Shown: positions 8,957 through 17,939, counted from the stretch's first letter. The stretch is 64,000 bases of DNA from JADGNF01 sp964582085 (GCA_964582085.1 CAZOPV010000006.1:44983-108982); one strand, 5' to 3'. Program-made: numbers and translations. Notes: generated by a model from the letters alone, not told the origin.

Positions 8957-10900
8957 TTAACTTTGGTTTTTCTCTTTTTGTGCCATGATTGCCGTCAATT
9001 CTTTGATTGTGTCTCTTAGTTCAATTGCCCTTTCAAAATCTAGTCGCTCTGCTGCTTCCCGCATTTTTGCTTCTAACTCGACCAGTTGTTTGTGAATGTC
9101 GGCTTTAGCTAAGTGCTTGACGCTTTTGATTGTGCCTTCTTTTAGGGAGACGCTCTTCACGATGGTTTTTGGTGTGATGCCGTGGAGGCGGTTGAAGTTC
9201 ATTTGGAATTTGCGTCTGTACGCGGTGATTTCCATGGCGCGTTTAATTGATTGTGTTTTCACGTCGGCGTACAGTATAACTTTGCCTTTTTCGTTGCGGG
9301 CTGCTCGTCCAATTGTTTGAATTAGGCTGCGTTCATCACGTAGAAAGCCTTCTTTGTCGGCGTCTAAAATGAAGATTGTGGCAACTTCTGGTATGTCTAG
9401 ACCTTCGCGGAGCAAGTTTATTCCGACGAGTATGTCGTATTCTCCTATCCGAAGTTGCCGTACGAGCTCTATGCGGTCGAGGCTATCTATGTCTGAGTGC
9501 ATGTATCTGACGCGGAATCCTTCTTTGACTAAGTAGTCTGTGAGATCTTCTGCCATACGTTTTGTTAGCGTTGTAATTAGCACACGGTTGCCCTCATTGA
9601 TTGTTTTTTTTGCTTCCGACATGAGGTGTTGCATCTGGTCTGTGATGGGGTGCAGTTCCACTTGAGGGTCCAAAAGTCCTGTAGGGCGGGTGATTAGCTC
9701 TACAGGTGGACCGCTTTTTTCTAGCTCGTATTCCGCGGGTGTTGCTGAAACAAACAGTGTTTTTCCCATTTTCTGCTCGAATTCTTCGAATTTTAGTGGG
9801 CGATTATCAAATGCGCTGGGGAGTCTAAAGCCGAAGTCCACTAGATTCTTTTTGCGTGAGTAGTCGCCGTTGTACATTGCGCGGGCTTGGGGTATGGTTT
9901 GGTGGCTTTCATCTATAATTAGCAGGTAGTCTTTTGGGAAGTAATCCATTAACGTGAACGGTGGTTCACCTGGTTTGCGTCCGTCGAAATGTCTGCTGTA
10001 GTTTTCCATGCCTGAGCAGAATCCCATCTCTCGAATCATTTCTAAATCGTAGTTTGTGCGTTGTTTGAGGCGTTGCGCTTCAAGTGGTGGCAATTGTGGT
10101 AGTCTTTCTTCTAGTTCTCGTTGTATCTGTTGCAGTGCGCGTTCATGTTTTTCTTGGGGCACTACATACTGCCGCGCCGGGTACAGTGTGATCTTGTCGA
10201 CGGTGTTTTTTACGTCGGCTGTGAGTGCGTTGACTTCTTTGATTTTCTTGATTTTGCCTGAGTCAAGTTCTATTCTTAAAATATCTTTCTCGTAAGCCGG
10301 GATTACGTCTATGGTTTCTCCGCGAACGCGAAATCTGCCGGCTTCCAGAAAAGCATCGTTGCGTTCATATTGCATATCAACTAAGGTGTGAATTAGCTTT
10401 TGCCTGTTTATCTCTTTGCCTACTTCTAGTTCGACAGCCATGCTTTTGAAGTCGTCAGGGTTGCCTAAGCTGTAGATGCAGCTTATACTAGCAACTATAA
10501 TTGTGTCACTTCTGCTTACGATGCTTGAGACCGCGTGCATACGCATCTTTTCGATCTCTGCGTTTACGTCTGAGTCTTTTTCTATGTAGGTGTCTGTTGT
10601 TGGAATGTAAGATTCGGGTTGATAGTAATCGTAGAAAGAGATGAAATATTCAACTCTGTTCTTGGGGAAAAACTCTTTCAACTCAGCGTAAAGCTGAGCT
10701 GCCAGCGTTTTGTTGTGTGCGATGATGAGCGTTGGTTTCTGAAGTCGGTTAATTACGTTGGCCATGACAAATGTTTTGCCGCTGCCTGTTATCCCTAGAA
10801 GTGTCTGTTTGTCTTTTTTTGAGAATCCTGCCACTATCTTTTCAACTGCTTCTTCTTGTCCAGGTGATGTTTTGAATGGTGCAATTAGTTCGAACTGCAT
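8957..10900 (-). CDS. uvrB: UvrB excinuclease helicase-like subunit
   Basis: UvrB receives damaged DNA from UvrA and recruits UvrC. The 647 residues show Walker A GITGSGKTF (about 37-45), the beta-hairpin region with FYDYYQPESYIP (about 90-100), the DESHQ box, helicase motif VI (QTIGRAARN) and a C-terminal UVR motif (EAAERLDFERAIELRD) that pairs with UvrC. The length is normal. The gene is first in the uvrB-uvrA-uvrC order, with a promoter visible just upstream. ATG 10900 is followed directly by the conserved FELIAPFKTSPGQ start, so the start is secure. Confidence 0.97.
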   Translation of the reverse strand: MQFELIAPFKTSPGQEEAVEKIVAGFSKKDKQTLLGITGSGKTFVMANVINRLQKPTLIIAHNKTLAAQLYAELKEFFPKNRVEYFISFYDYYQPESYIPTTDTYIEKDSDVNAEIEKMRMHAVSSIVSRSDTIIVASISCIYSLGNPDDFKSMAVELEVGKEINRQKLIHTLVDMQYERNDAFLEAGRFRVRGETIDVIPAYEKDILRIELDSGKIKKIKEVNALTADVKNTVDKITLYPARQYVVPQEKHERALQQIQRELEERLPQLPPLEAQRLKQRTNYDLEMIREMGFCSGMENYSRHFDGRKPGEPPFTLMDYFPKDYLLIIDESHQTIPQARAMYNGDYSRKKNLVDFGFRLPSAFDNRPLKFEEFEQKMGKTLFVSATPAEYELEKSGPPVELITRPTGLLDPQVELHPITDQMQHLMSEAKKTINEGNRVLITTLTKRMAEDLTDYLVKEGFRVRYMHSDIDSLDRIELVRQLRIGEYDILVGINLLREGLDIPEVATIFILDADKEGFLRDERSLIQTIGRAARNEKGKVILYADVKTQSIKRAMEITAYRRKFQMNFNRLHGITPKTIVKSVSLKEGTIKSVKHLAKADIHKQLVELEAKMREAAERLDFERAIELRDTIKELTAIMAQKEKNQS

Positions 10901-10937
10901 TTTCGTCTCTCGTGAACTCGCTAGCAGGAGGGGTTTT

Positions 10938-10950
10938 GGTTTATAAGAGT
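10938..10950 (-). promoter_or_regulatory. TATA box for uvrBAC
   Basis: Read on the minus strand the site is ACTCTTATAAACC, an archaeal TATA element with core TTATAA at 10941-10946. A transcript starting about 25 bases downstream (near 10919) would have a leader of about 19 bases before uvrB. No SOS-type operator is evident. Confidence 0.55.
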
Positions 10951-11080
10951 TTTTAATAGGTCTTTTGTGTTTGTTGGTGTTTTATTTTGTTGTGTGATTA
11001 ATTGTGGGTTTATGATTGTGGTTTTTTCTTTGGGCGTTTTGTGTGTTGTTGTAGTGGTGTAGTACAAAAAATGAATAAGG

Positions 11081-11090
11081 TTTATTAATA
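11081..11090 (+). promoter_or_regulatory. TATA box for the PAS-DUF835 gene
   Basis: TTTATTAATA lies about 46 bases ahead of ATG 11127, so predicted initiation near 11110 gives a leader of about 17 bases carrying the G-rich stretch at 11117-11121. It is divergent from the uvrB promoter in the same intergenic region. Confidence 0.5.
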
Positions 11091-11126
11091 CTTACGATAA
11101 ATGTTGATGTGGATGTGGGGGAAACT

Positions 11127-12065
11127 ATGGCGCAGCCAATGGTCGATTCGGCGTTGCCTTTAGCCGTGACTAAGTTGAAGAAAATGGGAATCCAAAAAGG
11201 CGGCAAACCTCTTTTAGGAGGCGAGGCAACCTATAGAAAATTGTTCAACACCTTTGCTGAGCCGGTTTTTATTGCTGATTATGAGACTGGAGTAATTCTT
11301 GACTGTAACACGGCTTCTTTTGAGTTGACGTCTTTTTCGAAAGCAGAGTTGGTTGGCGTGAAAATAAATTCTTTGTTTTATAGTGCGCCTGAAAAGATTG
11401 CCGCGGCGTCTGTTGAGCAGTTTCTGGGGTGTACTGAAGGGCAAGTTGTTAATGCGACGCTGATCACAAAGGGGGGTGTCAAAAAGGAGGTTGCGGTTCG
11501 GTTTGATACTTTAATGTTTAACCGGCGGAAAATTGTGCGTTTGATGTTTTGGGATGTCACGGAGAAAAAGCGACTTGAGGAATTATTGGTCAAAGTGGTT
11601 TACAAATTAAGTGGGCTCTCGCCTGGTGACAGTGTGATTTATGGTTCTCATGAGCGGTGTTTTAATGTCTATGAGAGTCTTGTATGTATCAGCTTGCCCT
11701 CTTTGTGTATTGTTCATGGTGATCCGCAGAAGTTAATAGATATGTATGATGTTCCTGTGGAGTCCGTTAGATTGTTGGCTTCTAAATCTATTAAGGGGTT
11801 TAGTGTTTTGCCTAATCTACAGGAGCTTTCTCTTGAGTTATCTAGGTTTTTGAATACCTATAAGAGGGGGGTTATTCTTCTTGATGGTTTGGAGCGTTTA
11901 ATTAGTACTTATGGTTTTGAGGCGGTATATCAGTTTATTCAAGAGAAGCATTTTGATTTGTTGGAGCATGATTCTTTTTTGCTTATGCCTATGAATTTAG
12001 ATGCGCTCAGTAAAGTGGAAAAGGCATATTTGGCAAGTGAAGTTAAAATTATTGAGGGAAACTAG
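11127..12065 (+). CDS. PAS domain - DUF835 sensor protein
   Basis: The product of about 312 residues has a PAS domain (about 35-145; text such as FAEPVFIADYETGVILDCN and a DVTEKKRLEE exit helix) followed by an archaeal DUF835 domain (about 165-310; LCIVHGDPQKLI, SIKGFSVLPNLQEL, VILLDGLERLISTYG). PAS domains sense small ligands or redox state. DUF835 is a common archaeal signalling output whose layout recalls a RecA/KaiC fold without a P-loop (my inference). No kinase domain is present. ATG 11127 follows GGGGGA; an in-frame GTG at 11109 is the alternative. It sits just upstream of the pilus motor genes. Confidence 0.82.
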   Translation: MAQPMVDSALPLAVTKLKKMGIQKGGKPLLGGEATYRKLFNTFAEPVFIADYETGVILDCNTASFELTSFSKAELVGVKINSLFYSAPEKIAAASVEQFLGCTEGQVVNATLITKGGVKKEVAVRFDTLMFNRRKIVRLMFWDVTEKKRLEELLVKVVYKLSGLSPGDSVIYGSHERCFNVYESLVCISLPSLCIVHGDPQKLIDMYDVPVESVRLLASKSIKGFSVLPNLQELSLELSRFLNTYKRGVILLDGLERLISTYGFEAVYQFIQEKHFDLLEHDSFLLMPMNLDALSKVEKAYLASEVKIIEGN

Positions 12066-12160
12066 GGGGCGGGTTCTTCAGGGGTGCGAGGTAATTAGTT
12101 TTTTGTTGTGGTTTGTTTTTTTGGTGTAAGTGTTTAATTTAGAGGTTGTGTTCGACAAAA

Positions 12161-12170
12161 AATTAATTAT
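12161..12170 (+). promoter_or_regulatory. Possible TATA box for pilus motor operon
   Basis: AATTAATTAT lies about 40 bases upstream of ATG 12207, the expected spacing for a short-leader archaeal transcript of the pilus ATPase gene. The match is AT-rich and not strongly distinctive. Confidence 0.35.
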
Positions 12171-12206
12171 GTTAGACGTCGCTTATCTGTTATCGCTGGT
12201 TGTTTG

Positions 12207-13697
12207 ATGACTGAGAAACAACTGACTTCTAAAAGGCGCATTTTAGAGACTTTTAAAATTAATGAACCTTTTCAGTTTGCTGTCCTCTCAGAGGACCCTG
12301 CTACTCATGAGCTTTGGTATGAAGTCTTTGAGCCTACTCTTCAGGAGGCGGAAAAAAAGTATTTTACGGATATTAGAAATTTTTTGGTTGAGGAAATTGA
12401 TGTTACTTTTTCTGAGTTGGGGTCGGAGGAGAAAGCTAGGGAGTATTTAAGTGATCAGGTTAAGCGGATTGTTAAAAAGTTTCGTATTCGTGTGGGTGAA
12501 GCGAGTTTAGCGAAGATCCTTTATTATATTAATCGAGATTTTGTTGGTTACGGCAAGATTGATGTGATGATGCGTGATCCTCTGATTGAGGATATCAGTT
12601 GTAATGGGGTTTCGGGTCCTGTTTATGTTTGGCACAGGGAGTATGAGTCTATTCCTACGAATGTTAGTTTTGATTCGGAGGATGAGTTGAATTCTTTTGT
12701 TATAAAATTGGCTTATAGGACTGGGCGCATGATTTCTGTGGCTAATCCGATTTTGGATTCGATTCTTGCGGATGGTAGCCGTATTCAGATGACTTATGGG
12801 AAAGCAGTTACTAGGGGCGGGTCGACGTTTACTATTCGGAAGTTTAAGGCTGATCCGTTGACTATAATTGATTTGATAAAGTTTAAGACGGTTCCTCTTA
12901 AGTTGGCTGCGTTTTTGTGGTACTTTGTAGAGAATAAGCTGGACATTTTTGTTTGTGGTCCTACGGCGTCAGGTAAGACTACTACGCTTAATTGTTTGTC
13001 AGCTTTTATTCAGCCTGATTTTAAGATCATTACTATTGAGGATACGCCTGAGTTGCAGCTTCATCATAAAAACTGGCTTAGATCTGTTTCGCGTCCCAGT
13101 GGTGGTTCTTCTGCGGAGATTAGTCTTTATGATCTTTTGAGGGCGGCTATGCGGCAGAGACCTGATTATATTATTGTGGGGGAGATAAGGGGTGCTGAGG
13201 CGTATACGCTTTTTCAGGCGATGGCGACTGGGCATGGGGGTTTTTCGTCTTTGCATGCTGAGTCTGTGGCTTCGGTTGTGCATCGTCTTGAAACTGAACC
13301 GATGAATATACCGCGGACGTTAGTTACGAGTTTGGATTTTGTGCTTATCCAGCAGAAGTTGCAGGTGGAAGGTAAGCCTGTTAGGCGAGTTACTTCTGCT
13401 ACTGAGTTTGTTGGTTTGGATACGCGGACTAATGAGATAATTACTAATGAGGTGTTTAGCTATAATGCTAATAATGATGCGTATCAGTATTCAGGTAGGT
13501 CTTATCATTTGGAGAAGATTGCTAAAAGCAGTGGAAAGAGCCTAAAGGACGTTATGGAGGAGGTTGAGAAGAGAAGTTTGATTCTTGATTGGATGGTGAA
13601 GAATGATATTCGGCGGTTCAAAGATGTAACTGAGGTTATTCGTGGCTTTTACAGTAATCCTGAGGAGATTTATAGTCGGATTAAGGTTGGGTCATGA
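12207..13697 (+). CDS. Type IV pilus / type II secretion system ATPase
   Basis: A 496-residue hexameric secretion ATPase of the VirB11/GspE/FlaI superfamily that would power pilin assembly at the cytoplasmic face of the membrane. Visible motifs are the N-terminal domain (DPLIEDISCNG), Walker A GPTASGKTTTLN (about 250-261), the Asp box TIEDTPELQLHHKNW, Walker B-like RPDYIIVGEIRGAEA and the His box ATGHGGFSSLHAES. A TTG directly precedes the ATG; ATG 12207 is chosen. Two platform genes follow in the same direction. The set is distinct from an archaellum locus because no flagellin, FlaH-type or FlaG/F genes adjoin it in order. Confidence 0.94.
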   Translation: MTEKQLTSKRRILETFKINEPFQFAVLSEDPATHELWYEVFEPTLQEAEKKYFTDIRNFLVEEIDVTFSELGSEEKAREYLSDQVKRIVKKFRIRVGEASLAKILYYINRDFVGYGKIDVMMRDPLIEDISCNGVSGPVYVWHREYESIPTNVSFDSEDELNSFVIKLAYRTGRMISVANPILDSILADGSRIQMTYGKAVTRGGSTFTIRKFKADPLTIIDLIKFKTVPLKLAAFLWYFVENKLDIFVCGPTASGKTTTLNCLSAFIQPDFKIITIEDTPELQLHHKNWLRSVSRPSGGSSAEISLYDLLRAAMRQRPDYIIVGEIRGAEAYTLFQAMATGHGGFSSLHAESVASVVHRLETEPMNIPRTLVTSLDFVLIQQKLQVEGKPVRRVTSATEFVGLDTRTNEIITNEVFSYNANNDAYQYSGRSYHLEKIAKSSGKSLKDVMEEVEKRSLILDWMVKNDIRRFKDVTEVIRGFYSNPEEIYSRIKVGS

Positions 13698-13759
13698 TTA
13701 TGTTTCAGTTATCCTTCGCTGTGGGTTGGTTTACTTGGTTTCTGGTGGGGTGTTGAATA

Positions 13760-14686
13760 GTGAAACCTGAGTCGGTGGCGCTCAAAGGTTCTTCGTTTAG
13801 TTTTCATGAGTTTGGGTACCGTGTGTTGGGTGTTGCTCCTGCTCGTTTTTTTCCTTTGTCTGAGAGGCTGAGGCGGAATCTCCTTAGAGCAAATGTTAAG
13901 GTGAATCACGTTGTTTATGTGAGTTCGATGTTTTTTTGGAGTTTAGTTGCTTTTTTTGCGTCGTTGGTTTTGGTGCCTGTTTTGTTTGTTTCTTTTTCTT
14001 CTTTTCTCGGGGTGGTTTTTCCTTTGTCTTTTGTTGCTGTGGTGGGTTTGTTGGCTGGTGGGGTTAGTTTTGGTGTTTGTTTTGTGGTGTTTTTGTATTA
14101 TCCGAGTTACAAGGCTTCTGTGTTGAAGATGAAAATTGAGAAGAATCTTGTGTATGTTGCTAATTATATGGCTATTCTTAGTGGTGCCGGTGCTACGCCT
14201 GGGGAGACTTTTAGTTCTCTTGCTAGGATTGGGGAGGTTTTTAGTTTGAAGGAGAGTGCACAGAGTGTTGTGCGTAGTGTTGAGTTGTTGGGGGAGGATT
14301 TGATAGCTGCTTTGGATGAGGAGAGTAAGCGAACTCCTAGTAGGGAGTATTCCAGTTTTCTTCAAGGTTATATTTCTACGGTGCAGACTGGTGGTAATTT
14401 GCATTTTTATTTGATGACTATGGCGAATAAGTTTACTGAGACTCGTCGTCGTCGGTTGAGTAAGATGATTTCTCAGTTGGGGTTGGCGGGGGAGCTTTAC
14501 ATCACGTTATTGGTTGCTTTTCCAATAATTATGATTACGTTGTTGGTTATTATGGGTGTTTTTGGCGGTGAGGTTATTGGTGGGCTTTCAGCTGCTCAGC
14601 TTTTGCCTCTTTTGGTTTATTTGTTGTTGCCGTCTGCTGCGGCGTTTGTGTTAGTTTATGTGGATGCTATAATGTCGAGTTGGTGA
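13760..14686 (+). CDS. Type II secretion F-family platform protein (TadC/FlaJ-like), copy 1
   Basis: A 308-residue inner-membrane platform protein that docks the pilus ATPase. There are two hydrophobic segments at about residues 55-110, a cytoplasmic helical T2SSF domain (about 120-245; LVYVANYMAILSGAGATPGETF, FLQGYISTVQTGGNLHFYL) and two C-terminal membrane segments (about 245-305). It starts at GTG 13760, 62 bases after the ATPase, and ends three bases before the second platform gene. The coding strand is strongly T/G-rich, like the rest of 12-19 kb. Confidence 0.9.
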   Translation: MKPESVALKGSSFSFHEFGYRVLGVAPARFFPLSERLRRNLLRANVKVNHVVYVSSMFFWSLVAFFASLVLVPVLFVSFSSFLGVVFPLSFVAVVGLLAGGVSFGVCFVVFLYYPSYKASVLKMKIEKNLVYVANYMAILSGAGATPGETFSSLARIGEVFSLKESAQSVVRSVELLGEDLIAALDEESKRTPSREYSSFLQGYISTVQTGGNLHFYLMTMANKFTETRRRRLSKMISQLGLAGELYITLLVAFPIIMITLLVIMGVFGGEVIGGLSAAQLLPLLVYLLLPSAAAFVLVYVDAIMSSW

Positions 14687-14689
14687 AGT

Positions 14690-15520
14690 ATGAGGTTGTT
14701 TGGGTTTTTTTCTCTTAGAACCAAGCGGTTTGTCTATGTTGTATCTTTGATTATGGCGTTTGTGGTGGTTGTTGTGGGGTACATGTCGGTGTCGTTGAGT
14801 TTCGTTTTTCATGCTTATGTCGCGGTTGGGTTTGCTGTTGGGTTGTTTTTTCCGTCTATTATTGTGCATTTGGAAAATCGGCGGAAGCGACTTATTGATA
14901 ATGCTTGGCCTGTGCTTCTTGATAATTTGGCTGAGAGCCAAGCTGTTGGTTTGACTTTGCTTCAGGGGTTGGAGGATGTTTCTCGCCGGAATTATGGTCC
15001 TGTTACTGAGGAGTTACGTAAGTTGACTGCGAAGTTGACTTTTGGTGTGGAGTTTGAGAAGGCGTTTTTGGATTTTAGTAAGCGTATTGGCACGGAGTTT
15101 TCTGCTAAGGTGAGTGCGCTTATAGTTGAGGCGGTACGGTTGGGTGGTGATTTGAAGAGTTCTCTTAATTCTACGGCTCAATTTGTGAGGGAGATGATTG
15201 AGGTGAGGGATGAGCGTGAGTCTCAGCTTCGTCCTTATTTGTTTATAATTTACATCAGTTTTTTTGTTTTTGTTGGGGTTATTGTGCTTTTGTATCAGAG
15301 TTTGTTTGTGCCTATGGCGCAGTCTCAGCAGACTCAGTTCTTGAACATAACAATTTCGTTTGAGAGTTTTAGGGCGTTGTTATTTGATTTGGCTATTGTG
15401 GAAGCAATATTTGGGGGTTTGGCTGCTGGGAAACTTAGTGAGGGCATTATGTTGAATGGGCTGAAGCATTCTGTTGTTATGCTTGTAATTGTGACTGTTA
15501 TCTTTACGTTCCTGCTTTGA
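14690..15520 (+). CDS. Type II secretion F-family platform protein (TadC/FlaJ-like), copy 2
   Basis: A 276-residue second platform protein with two N-terminal membrane segments (about residues 10-60), a T2SSF helical domain (about 65-175; WPVLLDNLAESQAVGLTLLQG, FLDFSKRIGTEFSAKVSALIVEAVRLGG) and C-terminal membrane segments (about 180-276). With copy 1 it probably forms a heteromeric platform like TadB/TadC, whereas archaella use one longer FlaJ. The gene starts at ATG 14690, almost touching copy 1, and converges with the zinc-ribbon gene downstream. Confidence 0.9.
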   Translation: MRLFGFFSLRTKRFVYVVSLIMAFVVVVVGYMSVSLSFVFHAYVAVGFAVGLFFPSIIVHLENRRKRLIDNAWPVLLDNLAESQAVGLTLLQGLEDVSRRNYGPVTEELRKLTAKLTFGVEFEKAFLDFSKRIGTEFSAKVSALIVEAVRLGGDLKSSLNSTAQFVREMIEVRDERESQLRPYLFIIYISFFVFVGVIVLLYQSLFVPMAQSQQTQFLNITISFESFRALLFDLAIVEAIFGGLAAGKLSEGIMLNGLKHSVVMLVIVTVIFTFLL

Positions 15521-15581
15521 ATTTTGAAGAAGTTTTTTTGGTTTACTCTTCTTTGGTTTGTGAAAAGAGTGAGAGGGTGTT

Positions 15582-16694
15582 TTAGTTTTTGTTGTCTTGT
15601 TTGTTTCTTTTGAAGAACCCGCCTATTTTTCCTGTCTTCTTGTCTGGCTCTTTTTTAGGTGGGGGTGTTGGAGCTGTGAATTGTTCTATGATGTCGAGTT
15701 TTTCTGTTTTTTCTTTTTTTTGTTTTGTTTTTTCTGGTTGCATCCTATTTATCAATTCGTTTAGCGCTATGGTTGGGGATGCCTCTATTATGTTTAGTTT
15801 GTAGAATTGGATGAGTTTTTTTGCTTCTTCGTTGAAGGCGGAGGCGATTATGTAGGTTTCTATTTTTGCGTCGGATATTTTTTCGTGTTCCATGGTTATT
15901 TGGAATTTGTTGACGGGTTGGTTGGAGAATAGTGCGTCTATGGCGAGTTGTTTGCCAGCGTTTGTGTCGATTATGGCGTCAAATTCGTGTTGTATGCCTG
16001 ATGCGCCTGTGATTTTGCCTGGGATGTGTACTTGGTGGTTTAGTTTTGTTAGGCTTTTTTCTACGAAGAAGGGAAAGAGTGCTCCGTTGTTGATTTCATT
16101 TTTGGTGGTGTCGCTGAGAGTGTAGTTGTGTGTTTCGACGTATTTTGCGTCGTTGAAGTCGAATTTTTCTCCGCAGTTTCTACAGGTGTGGAGTGGTTGT
16201 GGGTTTTCGATACGTTTTTTGCAGTTGGCGCATTCGTACCATCTTCCTGCGCTTCTAACATCTGTTCTTTTGAGGGGAGCTTTGCATTTTGGGCAGATCA
16301 GGTTGTCGTCGACTTTGAAGTAGGGAAGGGTGTTTATGTAGCCGCAGGTAATGTGTTCGATGAGGGCGTTCCGTATTATTTGTGGAGAGCCGCAAGAGGG
16401 GCAGGTATAAGTGGTTGATATGTTGGCGTTGTTGCATTCTGGGCAGTGGAGTGCCATATCAATTGTTTTTTGGTTTAGGATGCCTAGGGCTGAGAGTTTT
16501 TTTAGAGTTTTTTCGGTGCTGGCGGGGTCTTTGTTTAGGAGAGCTTCGATTTCTGGGTAGTGATAGCCGTGGTTTGTGTCGTAAGTGGGGTTGAGGTTAC
16601 CGTTTGCTTCGATGATTTTGAGGAGTAAGTGTGCTGTTTCAGCTTCTTTGTAGGCTTCATGTCGCTCTTTTGTTTCCTCTTGTGTTGTGCTCAT
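15582..16694 (-). CDS. Winged-helix / TackOD1-like zinc-ribbon protein with nuclease-fold-like C-terminus
   Basis: The 370-residue protein has three parts. Residues about 15-80 look like a winged helix (STEKTLKKLSALGIL). Residues about 82-190 hold an array of Cys pairs at 84/87, 98/101, 134/137, 155/158 and 171/174 plus C117, with the text IEHITCGYI, which resembles the TackOD1 output domain of TACK archaea. Residues about 205-320 (HEFDAIIDTNAGKQLAIDALF, YIIASAFNEEAKKL) resemble an Mrr/NucS-like nuclease fold, but the usual ExK is replaced by IDA, so it may be inactive. The tail is Pro/Lys-rich. Start ATG 16694. Domain names are from memory of motifs. Confidence 0.7.
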   Translation of the reverse strand: MSTTQEETKERHEAYKEAETAHLLLKIIEANGNLNPTYDTNHGYHYPEIEALLNKDPASTEKTLKKLSALGILNQKTIDMALHCPECNNANISTTYTCPSCGSPQIIRNALIEHITCGYINTLPYFKVDDNLICPKCKAPLKRTDVRSAGRWYECANCKKRIENPQPLHTCRNCGEKFDFNDAKYVETHNYTLSDTTKNEINNGALFPFFVEKSLTKLNHQVHIPGKITGASGIQHEFDAIIDTNAGKQLAIDALFSNQPVNKFQITMEHEKISDAKIETYIIASAFNEEAKKLIQFYKLNIIEASPTIALNELINRMQPEKTKQKKEKTEKLDIIEQFTAPTPPPKKEPDKKTGKIGGFFKRNKQDNKN

Positions 16695-16782
16695 AGGGGT
16701 GTTCCTGTTTTGTTTTTGGTTGTATGTGTATTTACGTTTTGGCGTTTATTAGCCTGTTGTCTGTGTTTCTTTTGGATTGGTT

Positions 16783-16998
16783 TTATGCAGTTTTTATGTA
16801 TGAATAGTTACCTCTAAAGTCGCCAAGCCTGATCCGATAAGAATCTGTTAATCCTTTCAGTTTCTTTATGTCGTAATATTCTGCTGGGACAGGGTTTTCA
16901 CGTAAGATCAAAAGGGACTCAAAAATTCTCCGTTTAATATGTTCAGGTAACTTCTTGGAACTTATTTGGGCTTGTTTTGCAATGATAATGTTGAACAA
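16783..16998 (-). pseudogene. Truncated RelE/ParE-type toxin remnant
   Basis: From a TTG at 16998 the frame gives about 71 residues with the RelE/ParE pattern: KKLPEHIKRRIFESLLIL, then KKLKGLTDSYRIRLGDFR. Active family members continue with a strand of the type '.VIYxID' and a catalytic tail of 15-20 residues. Here the frame runs into unrelated sequence (GNYSYIKTA) and stops; shifting one base gives VTIHT and another stop. The 3' half is therefore lost. It directly follows the broken antitoxin frame at 17003-17208, so this is a dead toxin-antitoxin pair. Confidence 0.65.
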
Positions 16999-17002
16999 TA
17001 GG

Positions 17003-17208
17003 TCAGCAACCGAGTTCCTCAATAAACTCTTGTAAATCTATCTTTGACCCCTTCGCTAATTCACGTTTAGCTCTTTTGATCTTTTTTCTATCTCGGTTGC
17101 CTCTTCCTCAGGTATTAGCAGAGCTCTTAATCTAAGGAGTTAGAGTTTGACTTCATCTATTTTGTTGAGAACTATCTTCAAGTTTTCGTCGCTGACTGTA
17201 ACGGTCAC
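17003..17208 (-). pseudogene. Broken antitoxin partner of the RelE-like remnant
   Basis: Reading the minus strand from GTG 17208 gives VTVTVSDENLKIVLNKIDEVKL, then a TAA, then in the same frame LLRLRALLIPEEEATEIEKR. The last part continues only after a frameshift as AKRELAKGSKIDLQEFIEELG and ends at TGA 17003-17005. The assembled text matches the layout of short archaeal RelB/VapB-like antitoxins. One in-frame stop plus one frameshift make it a pseudogene. It ends five bases before the toxin start, the typical antitoxin-toxin order. Confidence 0.65.
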
Positions 17209-17405
17209 AGTTTATAGCCTATCTTTAATATGGGCACAGCAAGAAGATTTCTCCTCTATTTAGGTATTCGTTAGAAGGCAGTAAAGTAGTTGGTAAATGG
17301 AGAGATTTATGCTTTTGTAGATTTAATGTTGCTTTTTTATTGTTCTTCAAGTTGATTTTGTGATAGCTTTTTTTGCTTTGGTTGCGCAGTTATTTTTTGA
17401 GGCTT

Positions 17406-17810
17406 ATGAACCGTGTGAGTAGAGCTCTTTTGGCGTTTACTCTTTTTGTGGTGACGTTTGCTTTGGCTTTCTGCTGTGTTGTGTGGTTGAGGAGTCCTGT
17501 CGTTGTTAGCCTTAGTGGTTTTGATGGGGAAACTTTTAGTGGTGTGTTTGAAGTTAAAGGGGGTAATTGTGATGTTGAAGTTGTGTATTTTCAGCGTTGG
17601 AGTTTGGGGTGGAGTTTGAGGGTTGAGCTTTTTGAGGAGGGAAAAAGTGAAGTGCCTGTGTTTTCAGCTACTGCTGTTCGCTATGTCCTTCCTGGTGGAA
17701 CGGAGACTGTTGAGTTGAGTGCTCATCCGAGTCTTTCGCCTGGACGATATTATCTTCGAGTTGAGTCTGTGGGTGTTCAGTGGACTGTGCACGTTGTTGA
17801 GTGGGAGTGA
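17406..17810 (+). CDS. Membrane-anchored secreted small protein
   Basis: A protein of about 134 residues with an N-terminal hydrophobic helix (about residues 8-29, LLAFTLFVVTFALAFCCVV) and an extracytoplasmic domain of about 100 residues rich in beta-strand-forming text (VVVSLSGFDGETFSGVFEV, SPGRYYLRVESVGVQWTVHVV). ATG 17406 follows a TGAGG ribosome site five bases upstream; an upstream in-frame start at 17373 is less likely. It stands alone between the dead toxin-antitoxin pair and the KaiC-like gene on the other strand. No family recognised. Confidence 0.65.
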   Translation: MNRVSRALLAFTLFVVTFALAFCCVVWLRSPVVVSLSGFDGETFSGVFEVKGGNCDVEVVYFQRWSLGWSLRVELFEEGKSEVPVFSATAVRYVLPGGTETVELSAHPSLSPGRYYLRVESVGVQWTVHVVEWE

Positions 17811-17939
17811 CGGGGTTGTTTTTGTAAAGTAAAGTTAGACGATGTAAGCGAGGGTTTTGTTTGGTGTTGTAGTTTTTTGTGTGTTTTGGGCGGTTTGTTT
17901 TTTGTTTTCTTTTTGTTGTATCATGTTTGTCGCTCCTGT

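Noticed and set aside
13943..14404. Long minus-strand open frame inside the first platform gene
   Set aside because: Its product is a Thr/Asn/Arg/Lys-rich low-quality sequence created by the T/G-rich coding strand of a clear T2SSF gene; no ribosome site or family pattern.
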